Origin: an uncultured SAR116 cluster alpha proteobacterium
GTDB taxonomy: Bacteria > Pseudomonadota > Alphaproteobacteria > Puniceispirillales > Marisalimonadaceae
Direction of reading: 5' to 3'
Assembly (NCBI GenBank): GCA_902619805.1
Contig: CACNGC010000003.1
Coordinates: 147,564 to 211,563 of the forward strand
DNA: 64,000 bases
The notes below the pieces were generated by a model. The model saw nothing but the letters and a program-made list of their open reading frames with translations. It was not told the origin of the DNA and ran no database searches. Positions 9,527 through 17,574 of this stretch are shown here, in pieces. Both the position numbers and the translations under genes were made by a program. Each line of letters opens with the position of its first letter. Position 1 is the first letter of the stretch.

Positions 9527-11686
9527 TTAAATATAAATAGCCCTTGTTTTCTTTTTTTCAAGATAAAGTTCATGAGCTCTTTTGTAACCATTTTCAAGAT
9601 TTTTGGTATAAAGTACAGTATTAAACAATGGTTTAGAGAAACGATTTCTATTTAATTTTTCTTTAATTTCATTAAGCTTATTAGGGTTTGTTGCTAGATC
9701 TATTATTAATTTTTCATATATTTTTTTATTGTCGGTTATGAGCTCACATAAATCAATTGAATTTAAAAGACTTCCAGCAACTCTGGTAGAAAACCCTTTG
9801 CCCATTTTTGTAACGACAGGTAACCCTGCCCAAAGAGCATCACTTGCAGTTGTGTGCGCATTATAATTGAAGGTGTCAATAAAAAGATCTGCTAACTTAT
9901 GCCTTGCCAAGTGTTCGTCTTGAGGCAATCTGTCCGCAAAAATTATTCGATTTGCATTAACACCTCTATTTTGAGCTTCTTTTTTTAAATTACTTTCTGC
10001 CCATTGATTTGATTTAAATAACCATAAAACACTATCTTTAATTTTTTTCATTATACGCATCCAGATATTAAATTCTTCAGATGTTATTTTACAATTATTG
10101 TTGAAACAACAAAACACAAAACTATTTTCTGGCAAACCAATATCTGACCGTGTTATTTTTTTTTGAGAAATAGCACGTGTATCATCAGTTGGCTGATATG
10201 TATGTGGCATATATATTATATTCTCAGAATAAAAGTTTCTAAACTCTGCAGGTATTATTATAGGATCAGCTATAATATAATCCATGAAATTAGTGCCAAG
10301 TGTACCTGGGTAACCTAGATAATTAATCTGTGTAGGCGCTGCACGGTAAGCAAAAATTCTCGTTCGAGAGTTTCGAGTGTAACCATTTAAGTCAATAGCA
10401 ATATCAATATTATCCTCTCTTGCTATCAATGCAGCTTCTTTATCACTCACTTCGCTTAAATCTTTAAACTCATCAAATGCATTAACTAATCTGTTATATA
10501 ATCTGTCTTTTCTAGTGCCTTTTATGGAATAACCATAAACTTTAAACTCCTCTCTATTGTGAATTTCAATAACCTTTGCAATTAAATATGCAGTAGGATG
10601 TTCTTTAAAGTCTGAAGAAAAATAGCCAATTTTAATCGGCTTATGACTTTCTATTTCTTTAGTATTGAATAATGATATCTTGTCAGTAACCTTGTTTTTA
10701 TTAAAATTTTCAGCCCTTTTTTTATGTCTCAATGGAGAATCCTCGATAGACAGTAAATGGAATGGTCTAATAGCTTGTTTTCCTATTCCTAATTTAGGAA
10801 TCCAATTACGTTCATCTCTAATGCCTTTCCAATCACAAATTTGGGCTTGTTGGTAGATTTTTGATGTTCGCGCCATTTCAAAATTTGGCTTTAACAAAAT
10901 TGCCTTTTTATGAGCCTCAATAGATTCATCAATTCTACCTTGGTCACTAAGACTAACGCCTAAGTTATTATAAGACTCAGTATGGTCTGGTTGAAGTGAT
11001 ATTGCCTTTTTAAACACCTTTATCGCTTCTTTAAAGTCTCCTTGATCTCTTAGCACAGTTCCTAAGTTATTATAAGCATCAGCGTAATCTGGCTTCAATG
11101 ATTTTGATTTTTTTATAGCTAATAATGACTCATTTAAATTTCCTTGTTCTCTATATATTGCACCCATGTTATTGAAGGCCTCAGGAAAATCAGGTTGAAT
11201 TGATATTGCCTTTTTACATAATGCTATAGCTTCATCAAATTTACCTTGTTCTGAAAGAATAACAGCTATATTGTTATAAGCATCAACAAAGTCTGGTTCA
11301 AGTGATATTGCCTTTTTAAATGAATTAATAACTTCATCCTGATTCCCTTGATTTTTAAGTGCAAGACCTAAATTGTTATAAGCAAAAGCATAATTAGGAT
11401 TAATAGAAATTGACTTTTTGTAAGCCGTGATTGAATCTCCAAGTTTTCCAGTTTCGTATGCTACTACTCCAAGCATGTTCCACAAAATAAAAGATTTTGG
11501 ATATTTTTTAATGAAGGATTTAATTCTTTGATCTACTATTAAAAACTCTTTGTCAATTATAAGGGTTCTTATTCTATCAATTTCTTCTTGAGATGGGTTT
11601 TGCATATTTAGTCTTGTATAGTTTATTGTAATTAAATTAGCTTGATATTTTTTATAAAATCTTTCTTTAAGTGATTTTTTGATCAA
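9527..11686 (-). CDS. TPR-repeat protein with SPINDLY/OGT-like (GT41) glycosyltransferase domain
   Basis: Six ~34-aa TPR units followed by DIAIDLNGYTRNSRTRIFAYRAAPTQINYLGYPGTLG...FCCFNNNCKITSEEFNIWMRIM...TFNYNAHTTASDALWAGLPVVTKMG. Confidence 0.9.
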   Translation of the reverse strand: MIKKSLKERFYKKYQANLITINYTRLNMQNPSQEEIDRIRTLIIDKEFLIVDQRIKSFIKKYPKSFILWNMLGVVAYETGKLGDSITAYKKSISINPNYAFAYNNLGLALKNQGNQDEVINSFKKAISLEPDFVDAYNNIAVILSEQGKFDEAIALCKKAISIQPDFPEAFNNMGAIYREQGNLNESLLAIKKSKSLKPDYADAYNNLGTVLRDQGDFKEAIKVFKKAISLQPDHTESYNNLGVSLSDQGRIDESIEAHKKAILLKPNFEMARTSKIYQQAQICDWKGIRDERNWIPKLGIGKQAIRPFHLLSIEDSPLRHKKRAENFNKNKVTDKISLFNTKEIESHKPIKIGYFSSDFKEHPTAYLIAKVIEIHNREEFKVYGYSIKGTRKDRLYNRLVNAFDEFKDLSEVSDKEAALIAREDNIDIAIDLNGYTRNSRTRIFAYRAAPTQINYLGYPGTLGTNFMDYIIADPIIIPAEFRNFYSENIIYMPHTYQPTDDTRAISQKKITRSDIGLPENSFVFCCFNNNCKITSEEFNIWMRIMKKIKDSVLWLFKSNQWAESNLKKEAQNRGVNANRIIFADRLPQDEHLARHKLADLFIDTFNYNAHTTASDALWAGLPVVTKMGKGFSTRVAGSLLNSIDLCELITDNKKIYEKLIIDLATNPNKLNEIKEKLNRNRFSKPLFNTVLYTKNLENGYKRAHELYLEKKKTRAIYI
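10883..11494 (-). repeat. six consecutive 102-nt TPR-coding repeats
   Basis: Translated units such as YADAYNNLGTVLRDQGDFKEAIKVFKKAISLQPD recur with 34-aa period. Confidence 0.85.
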
Positions 11687-11759
11687 TTTATTAATTTTTT
11701 TAAGGATAATTTTGCATTAAATTTTCATTACTTCAATAATGTTATTTTTAATAATGTAA

Positions 11760-12047
11760 ATTGACCAATATATTATAAAATCTATTAATTTTTTATCAGT
11801 AAAACTTAAAAAGATACAAAAGAACAAATTCATAGATGATTATAAACAATTTAAAAATAAAAAAGTAGGAATTACTGAAGCATATTCTAAATTTAAAACA
11901 CACATGGAAGAAATAGGAGATGGTCAATATGTCCCAACTAGAAATCGATTTGCACAAAGGATTAGGCAATTAGTTAGGGATGATGTAGAACTTGAAATGG
12001 ATAGGGACAAACATTCTAACTATATCAGATACAAGGAGTTGGTGTAG
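11760..12047 (+). pseudogene. ATG-less ORF, apparent C-terminal gene remnant
   Basis: Open 95 codons, no ATG near the start: IDQYIIKSINFLSVKLKKIQKNKFIDDYKQFKNKKVGITEAYSKFKTHMEEIGDGQYVPTRNRFAQRIRQLVRDDVELEMDRDKHSNYIRYKELV; preceded in frame by TAA. Confidence 0.5.
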
Positions 12048-12179
12048 GAGTGCAGATATAATCTTAAAAACTTTTTTAAATTTACTTTTCATAGATATTT
12101 GAAATGCCCTTTAATATATGAATTTTCAATAAAGATACTAGAAAGTAATTAATTAAATATAAATTATTATAGTTGATTA

Positions 12180-12205
12180 AAACTAAATAACTAGTTATAT
12201 AGTTT
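12180..12205. promoter_or_regulatory. candidate ArsR-family operator: palindrome AAACTAAATAACTAGTTATATAGTTT
   Basis: 26-bp palindrome with one mismatched pair; core ATAACTAGTTAT is perfectly symmetric; ends 6 nt before the arsR-like ATG. Confidence 0.65.
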
Positions 12206-12211
12206 AATATT

Positions 12212-12508
12212 ATGATAAATAATGTGGTTGCAGCAAAAGGATTTAACGCTGTTGGTTCAAAGTCTAGATTAATTGTTTTAACAGAGTTGGTTAAAGTTGG
12301 TTCAAATGGACTAACAATTGGAGAAATTCAAGAATTAGTTAACATCCCCCTTTCAACTCTGGCTCATCATCTAGATCATTTAAAAAAAGCAAATCTTATT
12401 CACCAAGAAAAAAAAGGGAGATCAACTTATAACTTTGCACAATTCAACCATATTCAACAATTGACAGATTACCTTCTTAAAGAATGCTGTGTAAATGAGA
12501 GAAAATAA
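12212..12508 (+). CDS. ArsR family HTH transcriptional regulator
   Basis: 98 aa winged HTH: KSRLIVLTELVKVG...LTIGEIQELVNIPLSTLAHHLDHLKKANLIHQEKKGRSTYNF; C-terminal ECC. Confidence 0.85.
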   Translation: MINNVVAAKGFNAVGSKSRLIVLTELVKVGSNGLTIGEIQELVNIPLSTLAHHLDHLKKANLIHQEKKGRSTYNFAQFNHIQQLTDYLLKECCVNERK

Positions 12509-13548
12509 TGAAAGCTCTAATTTTAAAAAATATCAACATAGAAAATTTTAATTTTAAATCAGTTTGGACTATAGTTTTGTTAATACCATTATTGGTATTC
12601 ATCTTTATTCCAGAGGATTTTAGCTCAATTATTACTTTTGCATCGAAAGCTTTGATGGGAACTATCCCTTTTATATTATTTGCAGTTAGTTTGGTAGCTT
12701 ATTTAAAAGCAAGTGGTGCTGAAAGTTTAGTTTCAAAAGCTTTTAAAGGTAAAGAAGTTAGAACTATTTTTATTGCAACTCTTGTTGGTGGAATTGCTCC
12801 TTTTTGTTCATGTGAAGTTATCCCATTTATAGCAAGTATGCTTGCTTTAGGTGTCCCACTTTCAGCTGTAATGGCTTTCTGGTTGTCATCTCCATTAATT
12901 GATCCTCCAGCATTATTAATCACTGCAAGTGCATTAAGTTGGGATTATGCTATTGCAAAAACACTTTCTGCTTTGGCAATTGGATTAATTGGTGGTTTTG
13001 GTATTTATTTTTTATCAAAATTTGGAATGTTCTCTCATCCATTAAAACAGCAAAACAAAAATAGTTGTGGATCTTGTTGTGGTACTACAGACCCTTTTAA
13101 CCAAGATCTTGAATTAAAATTTTGGAATAAAACTGAAAGAATAAATATATTTAAAGAAGAATTCACATCAAATGGATTATTTCTATTGAAATGGCTATCT
13201 CTGGCTTATCTAATTGAAGCATTAATGGTTCAATACCTATCAGCACAAGTTATAGGAAATTTCTTGTCTGGTGACGGATTCTCTTCAATTATAATTGGTG
13301 CGTTTGCTGGTGTACCAGCTTATTTAAATTCATATGCAGCCCCTGCAATTGTATCTGGACTAATCGAACAAGGGTTAAGTTCTGGAGGTGCTATGGCATT
13401 CTTAGTTGGTGGCGCAATCAGTTCTGTTCCTGCAATGACTGCCGTTTGGTCTTTAGTTAACCGTTCAACATTTATTGCTTATCTTGTATTTGGTTTTGGT
13501 GGGGCTATTTTATGTGGAATAGCTTTTCAAATTTATATGAATATTTAA
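12508..13548 (+). CDS. ArsP_1/DUF318-type permease
   Basis: Multi-TM; FCSCEVIPFIASMLALGVPLSAVMAFWLSSPLIDPPALL, SCGSCCGTT, repeated GGAISSVPAMTA half; stop/start overlap with arsR-like gene. Confidence 0.85.
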   Translation: MKALILKNINIENFNFKSVWTIVLLIPLLVFIFIPEDFSSIITFASKALMGTIPFILFAVSLVAYLKASGAESLVSKAFKGKEVRTIFIATLVGGIAPFCSCEVIPFIASMLALGVPLSAVMAFWLSSPLIDPPALLITASALSWDYAIAKTLSALAIGLIGGFGIYFLSKFGMFSHPLKQQNKNSCGSCCGTTDPFNQDLELKFWNKTERINIFKEEFTSNGLFLLKWLSLAYLIEALMVQYLSAQVIGNFLSGDGFSSIIIGAFAGVPAYLNSYAAPAIVSGLIEQGLSSGGAMAFLVGGAISSVPAMTAVWSLVNRSTFIAYLVFGFGGAILCGIAFQIYMNI

Positions 13549-13559
13549 ATACTATTTTT

Positions 13560-13700
13560 AGTATTTTTTTTGATAAAAGATACGAAATTATTGCAAATAT
13601 ATATGGTAAAAAAGTTGAATTTTATCATAACAAACCATTATCAATAAATTCAAAAGTATCATTATCTTTCGATAAGACCAAAATTAAAATTTTAGGTTAA
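13560..13700 (+). pseudogene. possible TOBE-domain fragment of an ABC transporter ATPase
   Basis: Downstream of the permease: SIFFDKRYEIIANIYGKKVEFYHNKPLSINSKVSLSFDKTKIKILG; resembles the C-terminal tail of PotA/UgpC ATPases; ORF 13512-13700 would start inside the permease gene. Confidence 0.35.
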
Positions 13701-13705
13701 AATTA

Positions 13706-14248
13706 GTGAAAAAAAACTTAATCAAGCTAGCACAATCATTTGCTGAGGAACGGCACTACGGTCAAGTAAGAAAAGGAAGTAAAGGTATTCCTTATTTTGA
13801 ACATATTAAAGAAGTTGTTGAACTGGTAAAGATTTCATCAACAAAAATAGATGATTCAGTCATAATTGCGTCTTACCTTCACGATATTGTTGAGGATTGC
13901 AAAGCAACAAGAAATGAAATTAAGGATTTATTTGGTCGAGATGTGATTAAACTAGTAGAAGAAATGACAGACAAACCATCTAGTTCTGAGGCAGAAAGAT
14001 GGTCAAATCAAATTATGGCAGCTAAATTATTGTCAGTTGATGCCTCATTAATCAAACTTGCGGACAAAATATCTAACTTAGAGAGTTTATTTCACGATCC
14101 TCCATTATCATGGAATAACAAAAAAATAACTGAATATACAAGATGGGGTCAAAAAGTTGTAGAAAATTTACCTTATAAAAATACTATACTATTGAGACGT
14201 TTTAATAAAATTTGTCTTCAAATTGATGAAAAATTATCAGATAATTAA
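13706..14248 (+). CDS. stand-alone HD-domain hydrolase, RelA/SpoT N-terminal (MESH1)-like
   Basis: AQSFAEERHYGQVRKGSKGIPYFEHIKEV...ASYLHDIVEDCKAT...LIKLADKISNL; GTG start. Confidence 0.75.
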   Translation: MKKNLIKLAQSFAEERHYGQVRKGSKGIPYFEHIKEVVELVKISSTKIDDSVIIASYLHDIVEDCKATRNEIKDLFGRDVIKLVEEMTDKPSSSEAERWSNQIMAAKLLSVDASLIKLADKISNLESLFHDPPLSWNNKKITEYTRWGQKVVENLPYKNTILLRRFNKICLQIDEKLSDN

Positions 14249-14320
14249 AAAAAGATCTGCAGTAAGGAAATGCAATATTTTTTTAATAATGTTTAGTTCA
14301 TATTTTTAATAGGAGATTAA

Positions 14321-14581
14321 ATGTTTTTCCATCTTAAGTTCACCCACAGTGCTGAGGATTGCTTTAAAAATAATAAAGAAATAAGTGAAATTTTTAAAAG
14401 TAGACTTCGTAAAGCTAATGAGTTTGGAGTAACAATTAAATTCAATGTAGGCAACTCACTCGAGCATTCAATTTTTATGCTTATAGAAACAGACACTGCT
14501 GAGGGTGTTCACGAATGGCTGGACCCTATAGTTGATTTAGGTCACATCGAACTTACATCAGTAATTGAAAAGAAGCTTTGA
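14321..14581 (+). CDS. small hypothetical protein (86 aa)
   Basis: ORF with ribosome-site-like AGGAG upstream (aataggagattaaATG). Confidence 0.6.
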   Translation: MFFHLKFTHSAEDCFKNNKEISEIFKSRLRKANEFGVTIKFNVGNSLEHSIFMLIETDTAEGVHEWLDPIVDLGHIELTSVIEKKL

Positions 14582-14588
14582 TATTTGA

Positions 14589-14678
14589 CAAGCAGCCATA
14601 ATTTCAAAGTGGTCTCCATACAAAACTTATGCCTGTAGAGTTTTATGGCAATGGGTAGATAAAGGAATGCCAAAGTAA
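14589..14678 (+). pseudogene. 3' remnant of an AlkA-like DNA-3-methyladenine glycosylase gene
   Basis: Translation QAAIISKWSPYKTYACRVLWQWVDKGMPK* resembles the conserved AlkA C-terminus (WRPYRSxAxxYLWxWxD); in-frame TGA directly upstream. Confidence 0.5.
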
Positions 14679-14818
14679 AAATTTAATAATTAGAGATTTT
14701 ATGTGAAGTTGTGCTAATTTTATTTCTATAGATTACCATTTTAAATAAACTAATTAGAAAAAATGTTTAAGTTCCAATAATTTTTATTTATTTAGTTCAT
14801 GTTTCGGGGGGGATTATT

Positions 14819-15802
14819 ATGAACAAAAATTTTAATAATAAAAAGAAAGTTTTAATGGTTCAAGGTCTTCATGAAGAGGGTCAAAAGTTATTATTACAAA
14901 GAGACGATGTTGAACCCATTACAATAATGTCAGCAAATGAAGATGAAATTCTAGAAGCAGCAAAAGAAGTTCATGGTATAACAGTTAGAACAGCCAATAT
15001 CTCAAGAAAAATAATTGAAAATTCAAAAAATCTACAAGTAATTTCAAGGCATGGTGTTGGTTATGATTCTATTGATGTTGATGCTTTGAACGATTGTGGG
15101 ATTCCCCTAGCTATTGCTGCTCATTCAAATATGATCTCAGTAGCTGAACATGCAATGTTTATGTTATTGGCATTATCAAAAAATGTTTTTTATTATGATC
15201 AATTTGCTCGAAAAGCTGATTGGACTACTCGTTGGAATATACGTGCGTGGGATGTTGCTGAAAAAAATTTGTTAGTTATTGGTTTTGGTAGAATAGGTTC
15301 AAGGTTAGTTAAAAGGGCTCTTGCTTTTGATATGAAAGTCTTTGTTTATGATCCTTATGTTGATGAATTAGAAATAGAAAAATCAGGAGCTAATTATGTT
15401 AAAAACTATCTAGATATTTTACATGAAATGGATGCCGTTTCATTACATTGTCCTAAAAATGAAGAAACAACTAATATGTTTTCTGAAAATGAGTTTAAAA
15501 TTATGAAAGAAAGTGCTTTTTTGATTAATTGTGCAAGAGGAGGAGTTATTAATGAAGTCGCATTATTAGACGCTTTAAAATCTAATAAAATAAGAGCTGC
15601 TGGTTTAGATGTTTATGATGATGAGCCATCTACGTCTTCAAATCCGTTATTTAGTCTAGATAATATTTTACTTTCTCCTCATATTGCAGGAGTTACTCAA
15701 GAGGCAACAATAAGGATGTCTAAACAAGCCGTTCAAAACGTTCTTGATGTATTTGATGACAAAGTAGATCCTGAAGTTATTATAAATAAAAAAGTTTTAT
15801 AG
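14819..15802 (+). CDS. D-isomer-specific 2-hydroxyacid dehydrogenase (SerA-like)
   Basis: VISRHGVGYDSIDVDAL, LLVIGFGRIGSRLVKRA, INCARGGVINEVALLDAL, SPHIAGVTQEA. Confidence 0.93.
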   Translation: MNKNFNNKKKVLMVQGLHEEGQKLLLQRDDVEPITIMSANEDEILEAAKEVHGITVRTANISRKIIENSKNLQVISRHGVGYDSIDVDALNDCGIPLAIAAHSNMISVAEHAMFMLLALSKNVFYYDQFARKADWTTRWNIRAWDVAEKNLLVIGFGRIGSRLVKRALAFDMKVFVYDPYVDELEIEKSGANYVKNYLDILHEMDAVSLHCPKNEETTNMFSENEFKIMKESAFLINCARGGVINEVALLDALKSNKIRAAGLDVYDDEPSTSSNPLFSLDNILLSPHIAGVTQEATIRMSKQAVQNVLDVFDDKVDPEVIINKKVL

Positions 15803-15811
15803 GAGAAAAAA

Positions 15812-16570
15812 ATGAAACAACAAACTTTAAGAGATTGTTGGGCTAAAGAAAAAGGGGCCATCAATGCTTGGTGTTCAATACCGAGCACTGTAACTGCTGA
15901 AATGATGTCTATGAATGATTTTGATTCTATTACAATTGATATGCAACACGGGCTTGTTGATTATCAAGTTGCTTTAAATATGTTACAGGTTATTTCAGTC
16001 TCAGGTAAAACTCCTATGGTAAGAGTCCCATGGAACGAACCAGGTATTATAATGAAATCATTAGACGCAGGTGCTTTAGGTATTATATGCCCAATGATAA
16101 ACACTCCAGAAGATGCAATTAATTTTGTAGGTGCTACTAGATATGCTCCAGAAGGTCACCGAAGTTCTGGGCCAACAAGAGCTCTAATGGTTCATGGCGC
16201 AAACTATCATGATGAGGCAAATGATAAAATTATTTCGTTAGCCATGATAGAAACAGTAGAAGCGCTTGAAAATGTTGAAAAAATAGCTGCCACTGAAGGA
16301 TTAACGGGGATTTATATTGGACCTTCAGATCTAAGTATTTCTATGGGTTTTAAACCTGGTTTAGATAGAGTTGAGCCTGAAATGATTAGTGCTATAAACA
16401 AAATTTATGATGCTTGTAAAAACAACAATATTAAAGTTGGTATACATTGTCTTTCTCCTTCATATTTAAAAGAAAAATTATCTAATGGTTATGATTTAGC
16501 TACATTGGCTAGTGATGTTAGAATTTATGCGGAAGGTTTGAGTAACAAAATCAAAGAAGCAAGATCATAA
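15812..16570 (+). CDS. HpcH/HpaI family aldolase
   Basis: ITIDMQHGLVDYQ, MVRVPWNEPGIIMKSLDAGALGIICPMINTPEDA, GIYIGPSDLSISMGF. Confidence 0.93.
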   Translation: MKQQTLRDCWAKEKGAINAWCSIPSTVTAEMMSMNDFDSITIDMQHGLVDYQVALNMLQVISVSGKTPMVRVPWNEPGIIMKSLDAGALGIICPMINTPEDAINFVGATRYAPEGHRSSGPTRALMVHGANYHDEANDKIISLAMIETVEALENVEKIAATEGLTGIYIGPSDLSISMGFKPGLDRVEPEMISAINKIYDACKNNNIKVGIHCLSPSYLKEKLSNGYDLATLASDVRIYAEGLSNKIKEARS

Positions 16571-16595
16571 AATTCAAACATTTGAGAGGATAAGA

Positions 16596-17567
16596 ATGAA
16601 AGCAGTTACTGTAGTTGAATCTGGAGTTCAAATAATTGATGTAGATACCCCATTACCCAAGGATAGTGAGGTTCTTGTAAAGGTACATGCATGTGGATTG
16701 AATAGAGCTGATATGGTAGTAGCGGATGGTGGAGCACATGGTACGGCTGGAGGTCCCGGTACAATTGTTGGGATGGAGTTTTCAGGAGAAATTATTAAAT
16801 GTGGAGAACATGTAAAAAATCTCTCAATTGGTGATAGAGTTATGTGTTCAGGAGCTTCAGTTTGGGCTGAATATGCAATTGCAGATTATGGAAGAGTAAT
16901 AAAGATACCTGACAATAATATGGATTTTGCTACAGCTAGTACATTACCGATAGCTCTAGCAACGATGCATAATGCTATTGTTACAATTGGTAATTTTAGT
17001 AAAGGACAAACAATTTTAATACAAGGAGCAAGTTCAGGCGTTGGTCTTATGGGACTCCAAATAGCAAAGCATTTAGGGGCTAAACTAGTTATAGGAACAT
17101 CTACAAAGCCAGAAAAATTTGATAAATTAAAATCCATTGGTGCTGACCTAGTGGTAAATTCAAAAGATAAAGACTGGGTTGATCATGTATTACAAGCAAC
17201 TAATGACGAAGGTGTAGATTTAATTATAGATCAACTTTCTGGTTATACAATCAACGAAAATATGAGAGCATCCAAAGTAAAAGGAACAATAGTAAACGTA
17301 GGAAGGTTAGCTGGAGGTATTACAGACTTTAATTGTGATCTTCATGCTTTAAGAAGAATAAATTATCGTGGTGTCACTTTTAGAACTAGATCAATAAACG
17401 AAATCAGAGAGGTCTACTCAAAAATGTGGAGTGATTTAGGTGATTTGGTTGTTAAAGGGAAATTATCTCTACCTATAGAAAAGATTTTTGAATTTGATGA
17501 TGTTTTAGATGCTTTATCATGTATGAGAAACAATCAACATTTTGGTAAATTGATTTTAAAAGTTTAA
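16596..17567 (+). CDS. zinc-type/quinone oxidoreductase (MDR superfamily)
   Basis: ADMVVADGGAHGTAGGPGTIVGMEFSGEI, ILIQGASSGVGLMGLQIAKHLGAKLVIGTST. Confidence 0.9.
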   Translation: MKAVTVVESGVQIIDVDTPLPKDSEVLVKVHACGLNRADMVVADGGAHGTAGGPGTIVGMEFSGEIIKCGEHVKNLSIGDRVMCSGASVWAEYAIADYGRVIKIPDNNMDFATASTLPIALATMHNAIVTIGNFSKGQTILIQGASSGVGLMGLQIAKHLGAKLVIGTSTKPEKFDKLKSIGADLVVNSKDKDWVDHVLQATNDEGVDLIIDQLSGYTINENMRASKVKGTIVNVGRLAGGITDFNCDLHALRRINYRGVTFRTRSINEIREVYSKMWSDLGDLVVKGKLSLPIEKIFEFDDVLDALSCMRNNQHFGKLILKV

Positions 17568-17574
17568 ATAGTTT

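Noticed and set aside
9367-9597. 76-aa minus-strand ORF after the glycosyltransferase
   Set aside because: Overlaps the end of the glycosyltransferase gene in another frame; low-complexity translation
10883-11494. Tandem repeat or CRISPR-like array
   Set aside because: The 102-nt period is the coding signature of TPR motifs; units are diverged and lack spacers
13512-13700. 62-aa ORF as a genuine gene
   Set aside because: Starts inside the permease gene in another frame; the downstream part is better read as a TOBE-like fragment
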